Assembly: GCF_015182315.1 (NCBI RefSeq)
Contig: NZ_PRDL01000001.1
Location: 3,038,001 to 3,102,000, forward strand
DNA length: 64,000 nucleotides
Direction: 5' to 3'
Origin: Cellvibrio polysaccharolyticus
GTDB taxonomy: Bacteria > Pseudomonadota > Gammaproteobacteria > Pseudomonadales > Cellvibrionaceae
The position numbers were made by a program, and so were the translations under genes. The notes beneath the pieces were generated by a model. It saw nothing but the letters and a program-made list of their open reading frames with translations. It had not been told where the DNA came from and did not search any database. Position 1 is the stretch's first letter; every line of letters starts with the position of its first letter. Positions 18,025 to 29,700 of the stretch are shown piece after piece.

Positions 18025-19965
18025 TTAATGGTGGCCGTGAGCAATGCCGCCGCGCCCGTCACTAATTCCAATACGCACGTTCTGCATCATGCCCTGATCT
18101 TCATGATCCAGAATATGGCAATGCAATACAAAATCACCAATATAGCGCTGATAGCGGGTTCGCACTACGACGGTGTAGGCATGTCGGCTCTTATCTTTCA
18201 GCTGAACATTTTTAACCCACAAAGTATCTTTCCACAAACCTTTGGTGCCCCGGTATTGCACATCCGGCGCTGCTGATTTATCAAAATCATCAATAGCATC
18301 GGGGCCGCTAACATCCTTGCCATTGGGATCGTATACCGCAACGATCTCGAAAGGATTCACATGAATGTGAAATGGATGGCTGGCAAGGTTGGACGTCAAC
18401 GTCCATTCATCACTGGTGCCTAATACCAGTTCCCTGTCGATACGGGCGGGGTCATAAGGTTTGCCATCAATCAGGAATTGCGCCGGGTCGGTGTCGGTAT
18501 TGATATTAAATACCAGCGACTGTTTGCCATCCACGTTGGTGATAGGAGCATGCGCAACAAATTTTTTCAATGACTGACCGTTTTCCAAATCGCGAATAAC
18601 TTCACGGCTGACATTCTCCGGATAGCGTTGTTTCGCATGGGTTGTCAAAGTGCGCATCAAAACGCTTTCGGGGTCGGCTTTTTCACCGGCGCTCACATTG
18701 ACCACCGCCAGAAGCTGGCGCGATGATGCGGTGCGGTCAACGTTGGCTGAGGCAGGAGCTGCGCTATCAATAACACAGTACTGACCCTCTTCCGGAAATA
18801 CCATTAAAGCATCCCAACGGTAGCCCGGTTGAAATACTGTCGTTGTGTATTTACGCATCGCAGGCACGGTCAAACCATCTGCCGCCACAATAAATTGCGT
18901 CAGCGCTTCACCGGTACAATATTCTTCAATAAGCTCGTCCTGTTGCAGCGCTTGCTGATGTAAAGCTGCACGAAAATTATTGTTAGCGGGTTTCATTTTT
19001 CTGAATTCCAGATTGATGGAATCACGTACCCCGGCATGAATCATTCGCCAACGTTCAACCTGCCCGGCTTTGGCCTGAATAAACGGCTGCACCTGGCCAT
19101 TAATACTGGTAAAGCGCCCCGAGTCTGCCCATACACCCGGTGAAAATGCCGCATAGCTTTCTATTTCGCCACGATCCCGTTCATTACTGCAATTGTAATC
19201 TTCAGGGTTTTTACCTTCGCCATGGCAATAGTATTGAATTTGCTGGAACAGCAAAATGCGCTCTTCCGTGGCAGACAATAAAGTATCCAGATCACCATTT
19301 TGTGTGGTGGTGGGCTGACGATCCCCTTTAATAATCAGCGCCCCCGCCATGCCGCTGGCAACTTGAATGGCGGTAGAGCCGTGGCGATGCGGGTGATACC
19401 AGAAAGTGCCTGCCGGGTGATCAGCGGGAATATTATATTCATACTGAAAATCCACATCCGGGTTAATGGATATCAACACGTTATCGCTATTGCCGGCCGG
19501 GTTAATCCATAAACCGTGAGTGTGCATATTAGTGCTGTTAAAACAATGCGGCTCATTAACAGGCTGGGATTTATTAAAACAGTTTTCATCTTTCGGCAAG
19601 CGGTTTTTCAAGGTTGCCCGAATAGTATCGCCGGGTTCAACCACAATGGTAGGTGCCGCAAAAGGCGCTTTGGTATCAATGCCCGAGCCCTGATAACTGC
19701 GCAAATGCACCTTGTCCCAACGGTTGGTAGCCGGATTCCACAAACTGCTGTCGGTGTACTTCACAGTCCATTCAAAATATTTTTCTCTGCCTGGCGATGA
19801 TGTCAGCAAACGCGATGAAGCTTCGGGTAGCGCCGCCTGAATGGACATTAACGGGGGGTCATTCAATAGATGATCTTCATCGGCATAAGCATTGGGTAAG
19901 AGCAGAACCATGAGCGGCAAAACGCTCATGCGGGTCAGATATTGACGGGTTACCTGCGTCATCAT
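18025..19965 (-). CDS. Multicopper oxidase
   Basis: Secreted copper oxidase of 646 residues that oxidises phenolic or metal substrates with reduction of O2 to water. A signal peptide covers about residues 1-28 (ending NAYAD). All four copper-ligand motifs are present: HTHG at about 148-151, WYHPHRHG at about 190-197, HPFHIHVNPF, and HCHILDHEDQGMM near the C-terminus. The last contains the Cys-His pair of the type 1/type 3 centre and the axial Met. The start at 19965 (ATGATG) has AAGGAA five nt upstream. It follows the tyrosinase gene on the same strand, 83 bp apart with a terminator-like hairpin between. Laccase activity on diphenols is the natural guess; CotA- or bilirubin-oxidase-like alternatives are possible. 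Confidence 0.9.
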   Translation of the reverse strand: MMTQVTRQYLTRMSVLPLMVLLLPNAYADEDHLLNDPPLMSIQAALPEASSRLLTSSPGREKYFEWTVKYTDSSLWNPATNRWDKVHLRSYQGSGIDTKAPFAAPTIVVEPGDTIRATLKNRLPKDENCFNKSQPVNEPHCFNSTNMHTHGLWINPAGNSDNVLISINPDVDFQYEYNIPADHPAGTFWYHPHRHGSTAIQVASGMAGALIIKGDRQPTTTQNGDLDTLLSATEERILLFQQIQYYCHGEGKNPEDYNCSNERDRGEIESYAAFSPGVWADSGRFTSINGQVQPFIQAKAGQVERWRMIHAGVRDSINLEFRKMKPANNNFRAALHQQALQQDELIEEYCTGEALTQFIVAADGLTVPAMRKYTTTVFQPGYRWDALMVFPEEGQYCVIDSAAPASANVDRTASSRQLLAVVNVSAGEKADPESVLMRTLTTHAKQRYPENVSREVIRDLENGQSLKKFVAHAPITNVDGKQSLVFNINTDTDPAQFLIDGKPYDPARIDRELVLGTSDEWTLTSNLASHPFHIHVNPFEIVAVYDPNGKDVSGPDAIDDFDKSAAPDVQYRGTKGLWKDTLWVKNVQLKDKSRHAYTVVVRTRYQRYIGDFVLHCHILDHEDQGMMQNVRIGISDGRGGIAHGHH

Positions 19966-20011
19966 AAAGATTCCTTTCGCCAAAGTGACTGGCAGTTTTT
20001 AAACCATGATA

Positions 20012-20042
20012 GAAAAATGCCCGACCTTATCAGGCCGGGCAT
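20012..20042 (-). terminator. Intercistronic terminator/attenuator between tyrosinase and multicopper oxidase
   Basis: On the minus strand the stem ATGCCCGGCC / GGTCGGGCAT with a 6-nt loop is followed by TTTTTC. It lies just after the tyrosinase stop and before the oxidase start, so it probably reduces, but may not abolish, read-through into the oxidase gene. Confidence 0.65.
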
Positions 20043-20048
20043 CAAGGA

Positions 20049-21629
20049 TCAGGGGCGAACCGCTGTATTTTCCAGTCGGATCGAACCGACAGAAATTCCA
20101 CTGCTGGAATTTGCCTGGGGAACCGGACGGCTGGATAAGGTGGTAGGCTCAAAAGTGACGGATACACTATCCGGACCTGTCAGCCCCAGTTTGGACACAT
20201 CTTCCGTTACGTTAAAAATCAGCTGCATGCCTTCGCTATGATCATGGTGATGGTCTGAATCGCCGGCACCGAACAAATTGAAGGTTGCCACATAAATACG
20301 TTTGTCACCCTGCTCTTTGTTGGCGATATAGATGTCATAAGTGATCGCTGGCGCACCATCAATGGTTACATTCTCCAGAATCAAATAGGTTGCCGCTGTT
20401 TCCTGCAAGGCTTGCGATAAGACGGATGCTCTTAAATTATTGGCAGCGGGTTGTAAATTCACCGCAGCCGGTTTGCCACGTAAGACAATTTTGTCCTGAT
20501 GGGTCAGCAACGCATGGGATTTCAACGGTGATTCTCCTGCAGTAGCAACCAGATGAGATTCCTGTTTTAACACCGGCTCTTCACAACGAAGATCGGCGGC
20601 GTAACGACGAGGAAATTTATTTTCGTCAAAAACGTCGGCGATGGTCACATCCACCTGATTGCCACTTTCATCGGCAAAGGTATAACGGATGTTGTACCAG
20701 CTATCCGGCATACCGAGATTTTTTTTGGCCCAGGCGAGATCCTGCTTTTGTCCGCCAGCTTTACGATCCAACCAGCATTGCCACAAACGATCAATATTGG
20801 CGTGGTGCATATAAAACACAGGATCAAGCCCGGCAATAGGCACAAAACCCATATCCGGGGTAGCACAGCCGGTGCCTACTGCACAGTGCATGGCGCCATG
20901 CGGCTGGTTTTGCAAGTTGTTTGAGAAGTTGGTGAAGTCGTTAAACGCAAAAGCCTGACGAGCACTGGCAGTTTGCACGGTAATTGAAGTGGAATTGTCG
21001 TTCAAACCCGGTGTGCGCCAGGCATCGAATAATGGATCACTGGCGGATTTTCTGACCAGGGCAGGAATTGCCAGCCCTTTGCCATCCTTGCTTCTTTCTT
21101 CGTAGTAGTTCCAATAAGGCAGCGAGAAGTTGGCATCGCCGGTTTGCTTGCGCAAGGTTTTCTCATAAAAGTTCAGGTACATACGGTGCCATGGCAAAAA
21201 ATTCAAATTGCCATGCTGACAGGTGCCCCATACATTGTTGGTGAAGCCGTCATCAGGTACGGTCGTATTCTCCATGTGCGCATAATATTCCTTACAGGTT
21301 TTTTCACCGAGCTGCGGCAAGCACTCCGGCATACGGCGTTTGATGTAGGCATCAAGATCGGTAGCATTGCCTCCGGCACCAAAGTAACCGTGGGTGTTTG
21401 ACCAATACGCAAAACTGGTGCGATAGGCAGCGGAATCCGGTTTGGCACTGCTATTGGCCCGCATGCTGGCAATTCCTTTTTCAAGCGCAGCGACTTTGCT
21501 GGCATCTTTGGAGAACTCCAGAACACTGATGCGCGGGGTTTCAGCGGCAACCATCGAAGATAGTAATAATAGCGAGACAGGCACTGCAGACTTCGCCCAT
21601 CCTTGTAACGTTGAATGAAAAGTTTTCAT
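20049..21629 (-). CDS. Secreted tyrosinase-family copper oxidase
   Basis: Type 3 copper protein of 526 residues with a signal peptide (1-29, ending MVAAE). The CuA site includes CQHGNLNFLPWHRMYLNFYE, with His139 and His148 and probably an upstream His near 118. The CuB site includes HGAMHCAVG and the downstream FYMHHANIDRLWQCW. It likely oxidises mono- or diphenols to quinones and could yield melanin-like pigment. About 230 residues follow the catalytic domain and may form a shielding domain or carrier. The start at 21629 has AAGGA upstream; the longer frame lacks a signal peptide. A multicopper oxidase follows, suggesting a joint phenol-oxidation function. Confidence 0.88.
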   Translation of the reverse strand: MKTFHSTLQGWAKSAVPVSLLLLSSMVAAETPRISVLEFSKDASKVAALEKGIASMRANSSAKPDSAAYRTSFAYWSNTHGYFGAGGNATDLDAYIKRRMPECLPQLGEKTCKEYYAHMENTTVPDDGFTNNVWGTCQHGNLNFLPWHRMYLNFYEKTLRKQTGDANFSLPYWNYYEERSKDGKGLAIPALVRKSASDPLFDAWRTPGLNDNSTSITVQTASARQAFAFNDFTNFSNNLQNQPHGAMHCAVGTGCATPDMGFVPIAGLDPVFYMHHANIDRLWQCWLDRKAGGQKQDLAWAKKNLGMPDSWYNIRYTFADESGNQVDVTIADVFDENKFPRRYAADLRCEEPVLKQESHLVATAGESPLKSHALLTHQDKIVLRGKPAAVNLQPAANNLRASVLSQALQETAATYLILENVTIDGAPAITYDIYIANKEQGDKRIYVATFNLFGAGDSDHHHDHSEGMQLIFNVTEDVSKLGLTGPDSVSVTFEPTTLSSRPVPQANSSSGISVGSIRLENTAVRP

Positions 21630-21893
21630 CACTATTTCCTTATATAAAAATGGCGAAAAAGAAACCAGCGTCAGTGCTGGCCGCTGTTTCATAGCGGGCA
21701 CGACCTGATAACGAACATGTTTCATTGGAAACATCTGCGCAGTATAGAAAAGCTTTGGCTGAATAAAATTTTTTTGTTATGAGCTGTAATATCACGCTGT
21801 TTCTGGCGACACACCGAACACCTGATACGCCATTCAAGGCGGAGGTTTCATCCCATACCAGCTGTTCAAAGGTTTACCCTTACTAACAAAAAA

Positions 21894-21951
21894 TCGCGCC
21901 CATAAAAAAAGCACTTGTCTGTGAGGACAAGTGCTTTTTTTATGGGCGCGA
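21894..21951. terminator. Long perfect-arm bidirectional terminator
   Basis: Two perfectly complementary 26-bp arms (21894-21919, 21926-21951) with a 6-nt loop include a GCACTTGTC/GACAAGTGC stem bounded by A7 and T7. It lies just downstream of the TpsB stop (minus strand) and upstream of the tyrosinase promoter, so it ends the TpsA-TpsB transcript. Confidence 0.85.
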
Positions 21952-21964
21952 CAAAAAAATTACA

Positions 21965-23659
21965 TCAGAATTGCCAGATAGCCTGTACCCAGGCACGCGG
22001 ATCGCGGTTATCAATTGCAGAGTCACGGCTGTCTACCGGTGTGGCAATAGTGCCGCTTACGTAGAAGCTGTCATGACGCCAGCGAGCTCCCAAACCGGCA
22101 GCACTCAGGTCGATGGTATTTTCCGCATTGCTCCAGCGATTTTTATTGCGTTTCAAATCACCGTGGTCGAGCAAACCAAATACTTGCCAGGCACGGTTGA
22201 TGTCGTAACGCAATTCCAGGTTGGCAATCCAACCCTGATCACCACTCGCCTCGCCTTGCGGGAAACCACGCACCGCATAAGCGCCGCCCAAACTTAATTT
22301 CTCGGAAGAATCCAGGTTCTTGCTGGCGAACTGGCCGTGCACTTGTGCGTGCAAACTCCATTTGCCACCCAGATTTTGCAAACGCATGATCGATGGTGTC
22401 CAGCGATAGAAACTGCCATCGGTGCGTGCAGTAATGCTATCAATTACCTTGTCGAGGAAGCTGTTGATTTGCAGTTCACCGTGGGTGTAGGCCAGGCTTG
22501 CGCGTGTAATACCGCCACCCCACAAGTTATCACGCAGATCACCGGAAACGGTCAAGGTGTACAGCTCGGAGTCTTTATCACTCAGGCTGCCGAACGTTTT
22601 GATTTTGTCTTCGAGATCTTTGCGGTCGTACTGCAGCTGCGCTTCAAGATTGAAGGCGCGGGTGCGCACGAAATTCTGCCGAACAAAGGCAGTGGCAATT
22701 TGCGCATTACCGGTCGCGCCGATATCGGCAAACTGGTCGCCCAGTTCGTAATCCATATCGGACCAGGCACCTCCAATTTCAGTCGCCCAGGGGCCAACCG
22801 GAATCGCATATTGTGCGCGGAAGAAAATTTGTTCTTCGTCACTGGCCAGCGCACGCAAATCCAAACGGTCGCCGTAACCGGTCGGGTTGTTAACACGAAC
22901 GCTGGCACCCAGTCGGTATTCACCAGTGTAACGGTTACCAAAGTTGTCCAGTTCAACCGTACCGCTTACCAGCGGAGCCGGTTCGGATTTGATAATCAAA
23001 TCAGTGGTACCCGCCTGGCTACCAGGCGCCAGGGTAGTACTGGAACGTGCGCCGGTGATGTCAGATAAATGCAACAATGGCGTTTCCAGCGGTTCAGCGG
23101 TAACCAGCTGGCCAGCTTCCACTTTTTTGAAAGGCCGCTGAATAACGCTGTCTTTTACGCGGGAGGTGTTTTCCAGGCGCACTTCACCCAAACGACCTTC
23201 CAACACCGCAATGGTGATAACACCGCCGCTGACATCCTGTTGTGGCAGGTAGGCACGGGACAGGAAATAACCCTGCTCGCGATAATGCAAGGTGATACGC
23301 GAGGCGGCTTCTTCCAATTGTGCCAGCGTCAGCGTTTTGCCTTGCAAATCAGCCACCAGCCCCACCAATACGTCGGAAGAAAAAGCGCTGTTGCCTGTTA
23401 CGGCAAAGCGCTCTACCAGAATCGCCAACCCGCCATCATCGGCATTGACTGCCGGTGCTTTATCAGCGGGCAAGGTCACTTCACTTTGGTTTTCCGCACC
23501 GGCTTCAAAAGCGGGGGTGGATTGAATGTCACGCAGAATAGAGCCGGAATCCGGCACTACCACTTGCGCGTGTGCCATAGCCCCTTGCAGCACTAATGCA
23601 GAAACGAGCGTGTAGCGATTCAAAAACAAACCAAACAAAACATTTTTGTTGTTCAACAT
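21965..23659 (-). CDS. TpsB outer-membrane transporter (ShlB/FhaC/HecB family)
   Basis: Two-partner secretion translocator of 564 residues. After a signal peptide (1-31, ending AHAQV) come two POTRA regions, with the POTRA_2 type seen in LVERFAVTGNSAFSSDVLVGLV and VLEGRLGEVRLENTSRVKD. A 16-stranded barrel follows with the conserved motif LSLGGAYAVRGFPQGEASGDQG and a terminal Phe. The family threads the partner TpsA exoprotein through the outer membrane. It is encoded 72 bp downstream of its evident partner, the 2068-residue exoprotein, on the same strand. An inter-gene hairpin may tune the ratio of the two proteins. Confidence 0.93.
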   Translation of the reverse strand: MLNNKNVLFGLFLNRYTLVSALVLQGAMAHAQVVVPDSGSILRDIQSTPAFEAGAENQSEVTLPADKAPAVNADDGGLAILVERFAVTGNSAFSSDVLVGLVADLQGKTLTLAQLEEAASRITLHYREQGYFLSRAYLPQQDVSGGVITIAVLEGRLGEVRLENTSRVKDSVIQRPFKKVEAGQLVTAEPLETPLLHLSDITGARSSTTLAPGSQAGTTDLIIKSEPAPLVSGTVELDNFGNRYTGEYRLGASVRVNNPTGYGDRLDLRALASDEEQIFFRAQYAIPVGPWATEIGGAWSDMDYELGDQFADIGATGNAQIATAFVRQNFVRTRAFNLEAQLQYDRKDLEDKIKTFGSLSDKDSELYTLTVSGDLRDNLWGGGITRASLAYTHGELQINSFLDKVIDSITARTDGSFYRWTPSIMRLQNLGGKWSLHAQVHGQFASKNLDSSEKLSLGGAYAVRGFPQGEASGDQGWIANLELRYDINRAWQVFGLLDHGDLKRNKNRWSNAENTIDLSAAGLGARWRHDSFYVSGTIATPVDSRDSAIDNRDPRAWVQAIWQF

Positions 23660-23678
23660 AATCCTGATTCCTTGCGGT

Positions 23679-23704
23679 AGCGGCCAGCACTTACGCTGGC
23701 CGCT
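23679..23704 (-). other. Hairpin between exoprotein and transporter genes
   Basis: A 10-bp perfect stem, AGCGGCCAGC / GCTGGCCGCT, with a 6-nt loop lies in the 72-bp gap between tpsA- and tpsB-like genes. No U-run follows on the minus strand, so it is more likely an mRNA-stability or partial attenuation element than a full terminator. Confidence 0.5.
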
Positions 23705-23731
23705 GGCCGGTTATTGTTTGCCTTCTGCCTA

Positions 23732-26700
23732 TTACTGTTTGTCTTCAGAAATCTCGGTGCGCTGATTCAACAGACGACCTTCAAGGGTGTCGTTGGTTGC
23801 AACCGGATGCTGATAGTTAAAGGCTTCCTGACGGATGCGATCTTCCGCTACGCCCATACCTTGCAATGCGGTAGCAACCGCATCAGCACGCGCGCGTGAC
23901 AGACGGTCATTCAGCGCCAGAGAACCGGTGCTGGAGGTATGACCTTCTACCAATACTTGCACGCCCGGGTAGCGTTGCAGCTGCGCGGCAAAGCGACGCA
24001 AATCAGCCAGATAACTTTCCGCAATCACCGAGCTGTTAACCGGGAAACGAACCGGCTGCGGGAAGATCAGACCCAGTGCCGCGAGCCGATCCGGATCAAT
24101 ACGCACACCGCCGTCCAATACCTGCAAGGTGATACCGGATTCACTACCATCCAACAGCGGACGCGCTTCAAAAATATTTGCGCGGTTTTCACGGCCCAGG
24201 GCTTCACGCGCTGGCAATTGGCTGGCGGTCAGTGCAGAACCGTAGTTATCGCCCGGGTTGGAGCTGAGCAAGCTCAGGGTTCCATCGTTAAAGCTGACGG
24301 TGTAGTTGTTGCTCGCCAGTTGCGCAGTGGGGGTTAAACGGTAATCACCCGGAATTGGCAAATCCAGATCAGAGGTTACGGTAAGGCTGTTGCCAAATAC
24401 GTCGGCAATGGTATCGCCTTCTACCAGACCATCAACGCGAGCAGTGTAAGGCGGCAACAGATTCCAGTAAGTGCGAATATCGTTGGCGGTCACGGTGAGC
24501 GCAGCCGGGTTAATTTCCAGGCTGCCATCGACTGTGGTGACCTGGTAGTTGCCGGAGCTGACAACATCGCCTTCTACGTTTACGCGGATTGCGTAGGTGC
24601 CCACATCACGACCTTCATCGCGGCTTAATGCCACCACCAGCGTATCGCCATCAACAATGCTGCCGCCGGTAATTTCCCAACCCAGTGCAGGGTCAGCCTG
24701 GCCGTAGATTTTTGACAGTACATCGGCAGAAATTTCAATCGCACGCGGGGTGATTACCAGTTGGCCGTTATCAAGGCTGACACGGTAGTTACCGCTGGCC
24801 AGAACACCACCAACAATACCGTTAATCGCATAGGTACCGGCATTTTCACCGGCTTCGCGGGACAGGGAAATCAGGTTGGCAATTTCACCGGCATCGCGCG
24901 GGGCAATACTGCCGGAAGTGATGCGCCAGGCGAGTTCAGGATCAAGGTTGCCATAGACCTTTTCCAGATCAGCAATAGAGATACTGATCGGACGCGGTGT
25001 AATGGTGAACACACCGTTATTGATAGTGACGTTGTAGTTGGAAGACGCCAGATCGCCCGTTACCTGACCGGTAATGGCGTAATTACCAACATTCTCACCC
25101 GCCTGACGGCTGAGCACACCGGTGAGCGTATCGCCGCTGCCAATGGCACCGTTAGTAACCCGCCAGGTAAAGGCCGGATCAAGATCGCCGTAAATTTTGC
25201 TGGCGTCATTGATGCTGAGGGTGATGGTAATATTTTGCGCACCAACTTCCAGTGCACTTTCCGGGGTGACAATATTAAAGCCTTGCTGGGTAGACCAGAG
25301 CTTGTCGGCTTTCAGCCCGTAAGTACCGGCATTGGTAGCGCCCTGTGAAGTGCCTGTGTATTCCAGATCGCTGGTGCCCAGGGCATCCGACGAACCGTAA
25401 GGCGTACCGTCTTCACCAAAGGCGGCAACAAATTCTGCATAGCTGTTGCCGTAACGAACACCGTTACCGCTGGTGCCGTTAATTTGATGGCGACCGCTGT
25501 AAGCACCACCATTGTAAGTAACAACATCATCGTAGGCAGTAACTTCAATATCGCTGAGGAATGCACGCAACAAAGGTGCAGTCTGGCCTTCGTAAATACG
25601 CCATACCGCATTACCGGAACCGTCTGCGTTGATATCCCAACCGGCAAAGCTGGCAAGGTTGGTAAATTGGGCAGAGGTTAAACCGGTGCCGGTTCCGGAA
25701 CCATTATTAGCACCAACTCCATCGGTTAAACCGGAGGTTTCGATGTTCCAGAAGCTGGAAACGATACTGCCATCCGGCGCGTTATCTCCCACCAGGCCGC
25801 CGAGCAACCCGTTGCCTCCTACCGCACCAGTGGCATAACTCTGCTCAATAACACCGCTGTTACCTGCCACCAATCCGCCGGCGACGTCTCCACCCCAAAC
25901 ATCACCCGTCGCGTAGCTCTGGCGAATAATGCCGCTGTTTGAACCAACAAGTCCCCCGCTACCGGTCTGTTCCGGATTGGAAGCAGAAGCAATGACATTT
26001 CCGGTAGCGTAGCTTTGCTGGATCAAGCCTTCATTGGCACCCACCAGGCCGCCGCCAATCACAGCATTGTTAATATCAACACTGGAGTAGCTTTGCTCAA
26101 CAGTACCCTCCAGGTTCACCCCGACCAAACCGCCGGCAATAAATGCATCATTGATTTGCCCGGACGCAAAACTTTGCGAAATTTCCGCATCAGATAATGC
26201 AAGTCCTGCGATTGCGCCCACCGGAGTAAGCGCAGTGGATGCAACGGTTATATCAACGTCAACCAGCCCGAGATTGGAAACCCGGCCATTCAATACGCCG
26301 AAGAGCCCAAGACCTAAAGAATCGCGGTTGATGGCAAGATCGTTTATCACAAAACCTTGTCCATCCAGATTTCCGCTGAACACTGTGGAGCCTCCGCCCA
26401 CCGGCGCAAAACCACGGCCGCCCCACACATCGGAATAGTTACCACTATTACCCGCCGCAATACTGGCAGCGGTAGCAGAGGCATCAAGGTTGGTCATCAG
26501 GGTGTAGTTGCCAGCCAGGTCTGCTGCCATACCCTGCAAGTCATAAAGATTATTAATTTCACCGTTACCGGAGAGTAAAGCGCGCAACATCGGGCGGGAG
26601 GCATCTTCGGCGATAAACCAGGTGTTGGTAAAATCAAAGCCTGTGTAGCTGTCAGAGTTGTATGCCGAATCATTAATACCCAGGTTAGCCCAATCACCGA

Positions 26701-29700
26701 TAAGAGCCGTTGCACCTGCATTTGAACCCGTACCCGTTGCAACGGCCTGCCCGGAAGTAAACACGTCCCAGAAACTGTTGGCGATGGTACCGGCATTATT
26801 ACCAACCAGACCGCCACGGGTTGCTGCGTCAGTTGATGTTACGTTGCCTGAGGCATAACTGTAGGCAATAGTGGAAGGCGAAGAATTGAGACCGACCAAA
26901 CCACCGGTATTTTGCGCTCCCGCTACGCTACCGGTAGCGAAGGTATTTTCAACCCGCCCCAGGTAAATGTTGCCAACCAGACCACCGACACTGGTATTTC
27001 CTGTAACGGCACCGGTCGCGTAGCTATTCGAAAGTAATGTTCCTTGAAAGCGTCCAGCCAGACCACCAACAAATTCATCACCTTGTACCGTCGCCGATGA
27101 GTAGCTGGCTGTGGTGTTACCACTGGCCTGAATACCTATCAAGCCACCGGTATAATCACCACCGGTCACAGTCCCTGATGAATAAACTTTATCTATATTG
27201 CCAAAGGCCACCCCGGCCAATGCGCCGATTTGGTCCGCCCCCGACACAGAGACCCGCTCAAGCCCCAGATTGGTGACCTGAGAAGCGTTACCCAGGGCGC
27301 CAAATAAACCAACAAAATCCTGATCAGCACGATTAATAGTCAAACCATCAATCACAAAACCTTGACCATCCAGGCTACCGGTAAAATGCCCACCGGAATT
27401 ATTACCAACAGGCGCAAAACCACGACCGCCCCAAACGTTGGAAGTATTTCCGTTAGCGGAAATTAACGAAGCATCAATGTCATTCGCCAATACATAAGTA
27501 CCCGCCAGGTCAGCGGCCATACCTTGTAATTGGTAAACGTTGGTGATTTGGTTGCGACCGGAACCGTCCTGAGTAAAATTCAGCGATGCGCGCAACATCG
27601 GACGGGAAGAACCTTCGGCGATAAACCAGTCACCGCCGGCAGTGAAATCAAAACCGGCGTAATTGGCAGATTGGTAGGCGCTAACCCCGGACGAATTCCA
27701 ATCACCATTCACCTCACCAACCACCTGGGTACCAGTGGTATCCGTACCGATAGCGGTTGCCCGCCCGGTGGTAAAGCTATCCCAGAAGCTTTCGGTGATA
27801 GCACCAAAGTTCACCCCGACCAAACCAGCCTGGTTTACACCGGAACCGTTGACCAGTCCGGTGGCATAGCTTTGGTTGATAGAGCCATAATTCCAGCCGG
27901 TCAAACCGCCCACCGTGGCTGCGCCACTAACCGCACCGGTGGCATAACTGTGGCTGACATTGCCATTGACATCATTCATGCCCGTCAGGCCACCAACTGT
28001 CTGCCCTCCGCTCACAGCGCTGGTGGAATAACTATGGCTGATATCACCATTATTCCGTCCCACCAGGCCACCCGCCGTATCCGTACCCTGTACGACACCG
28101 GTGACATAACTTCCACTAATAACACTGGTACGGTTTTCTCCTACCAACCCACCTGTTTGACGCCCCCCGCTAATATTCACCCGGTCCAGACCAATATTGG
28201 ACAGCGTAGCTCCCAGGGTGACGCCAAATAAACCCACATCATCCAGGCCGCTACGATTAATAGTCAGGCCATCAATACCGAAACCCGCGCCGTTCAAGCT
28301 GCCTGTAAACATGGTATCGAAGGTACCAATGGGATTAAACCCTTCGCCACCATTCCACTGCGCTGTACCGGATGCATCAATGTTATTAGCCAGCACCGCG
28401 TGGCCACTCAGCTGCGTGGCCAGGCCTTGCAAGCCGTAAATATCCGTCAACCGCCAGGGCGAAGCATTGCTGCCACTACCGCCGAGTGCACGCACAAAAC
28501 TGCCGCCTTCGAGGCGGAAGTCACGGGCCGTAAAGGTAGGAAGATTGGTAGCGACCTGGCTCCAGCTGCCATCCAGCAAGGTGAAGCTGCCAACGTTGAT
28601 ATGACCTTCGGCACCGGTAGTGATGTTATTGCCAGCCGATAAGATCAGGCCGCCGGTGGGCGCATGCAGGTAATCGTTAAAGCGGATGTTGTTGTGCGCC
28701 GTCAGTTGCAGTGTGGCGCCGCCACTCCAAACCAGCGGATCGACCAGCGTAATATTACCGGCCTGATTTCCTGATGCCGCAGTTTCCAGGGTTACGTTGG
28801 TACCACCATTCAAACTGTTTTGCAGTGTCTGGCTGTGCGCATGGCTGACATTGTCATCCGCGCCATCGGCGCGATAACTGATTTCCAAATCGGTCGGGTC
28901 GAGCAACCAGGTACCGGCTTTGCCTTGCGGTGCCGCTGCAGTAATTTCTGCGTGTCCGCTGATTTTGACAATAGCACCGGAGGTTTCAATAAAACCGCCA
29001 TCACCACCATTCGTTGCGCTGGCATCCAGCTTGCCCGCTACTTGCACGGTACCGCCATCAAAGCTGCCCAACAGCATAATCTTGCCGTCGCGTTCCTGCA
29101 GGGTGCGTGCTTCAATCACACCGGTGTTATTCACTACCGTTTGCAACAACGCATCGCTGGCGTGTGCGGTCATCCATACGCTGCCGCCGTCTGCCTGAAT
29201 CAGCCCGCCATTATTAACCAGCGCTTGCGCGGTGCTTTCATCAATTTGAACATTCAGTAAACCGTCACCGGCGAAATCCAAAGTCACCTTATTACCGGCT
29301 GCCATAGCAACATTACCGAGGCGCGCGCGAATAACGCCCTGGTTGCTGACCTGCCCACCCAACAGCGCGACTGCACCGGTATCTGCCACGGTGATGCTAC
29401 CGAGGTTGGTAACCTTGCCGGCATTGCCCTGCCCGGCAAAGGTGAAATGGCCATTGGCAAAATCGGCATCGCTGATATCCAGCGAAGAAGCGACCAGCGA
29501 GCCGACATTCACCTGAGCCGATTGGCCGAACAGCACGCCGTTGGCATCCAGCACAAACACTCGGCCATTGGCATTGAGCTGGCCATTAATTTGCGTTCCA
29601 TCACCGGTCAGTACACGGTTGAGCGCATAGGAGTTAGCGTCGGGCTGCAGAAAGGTAACTGTCTCCCCGGCGGAAATATCAAAATTTTGCCAGTTGATGG

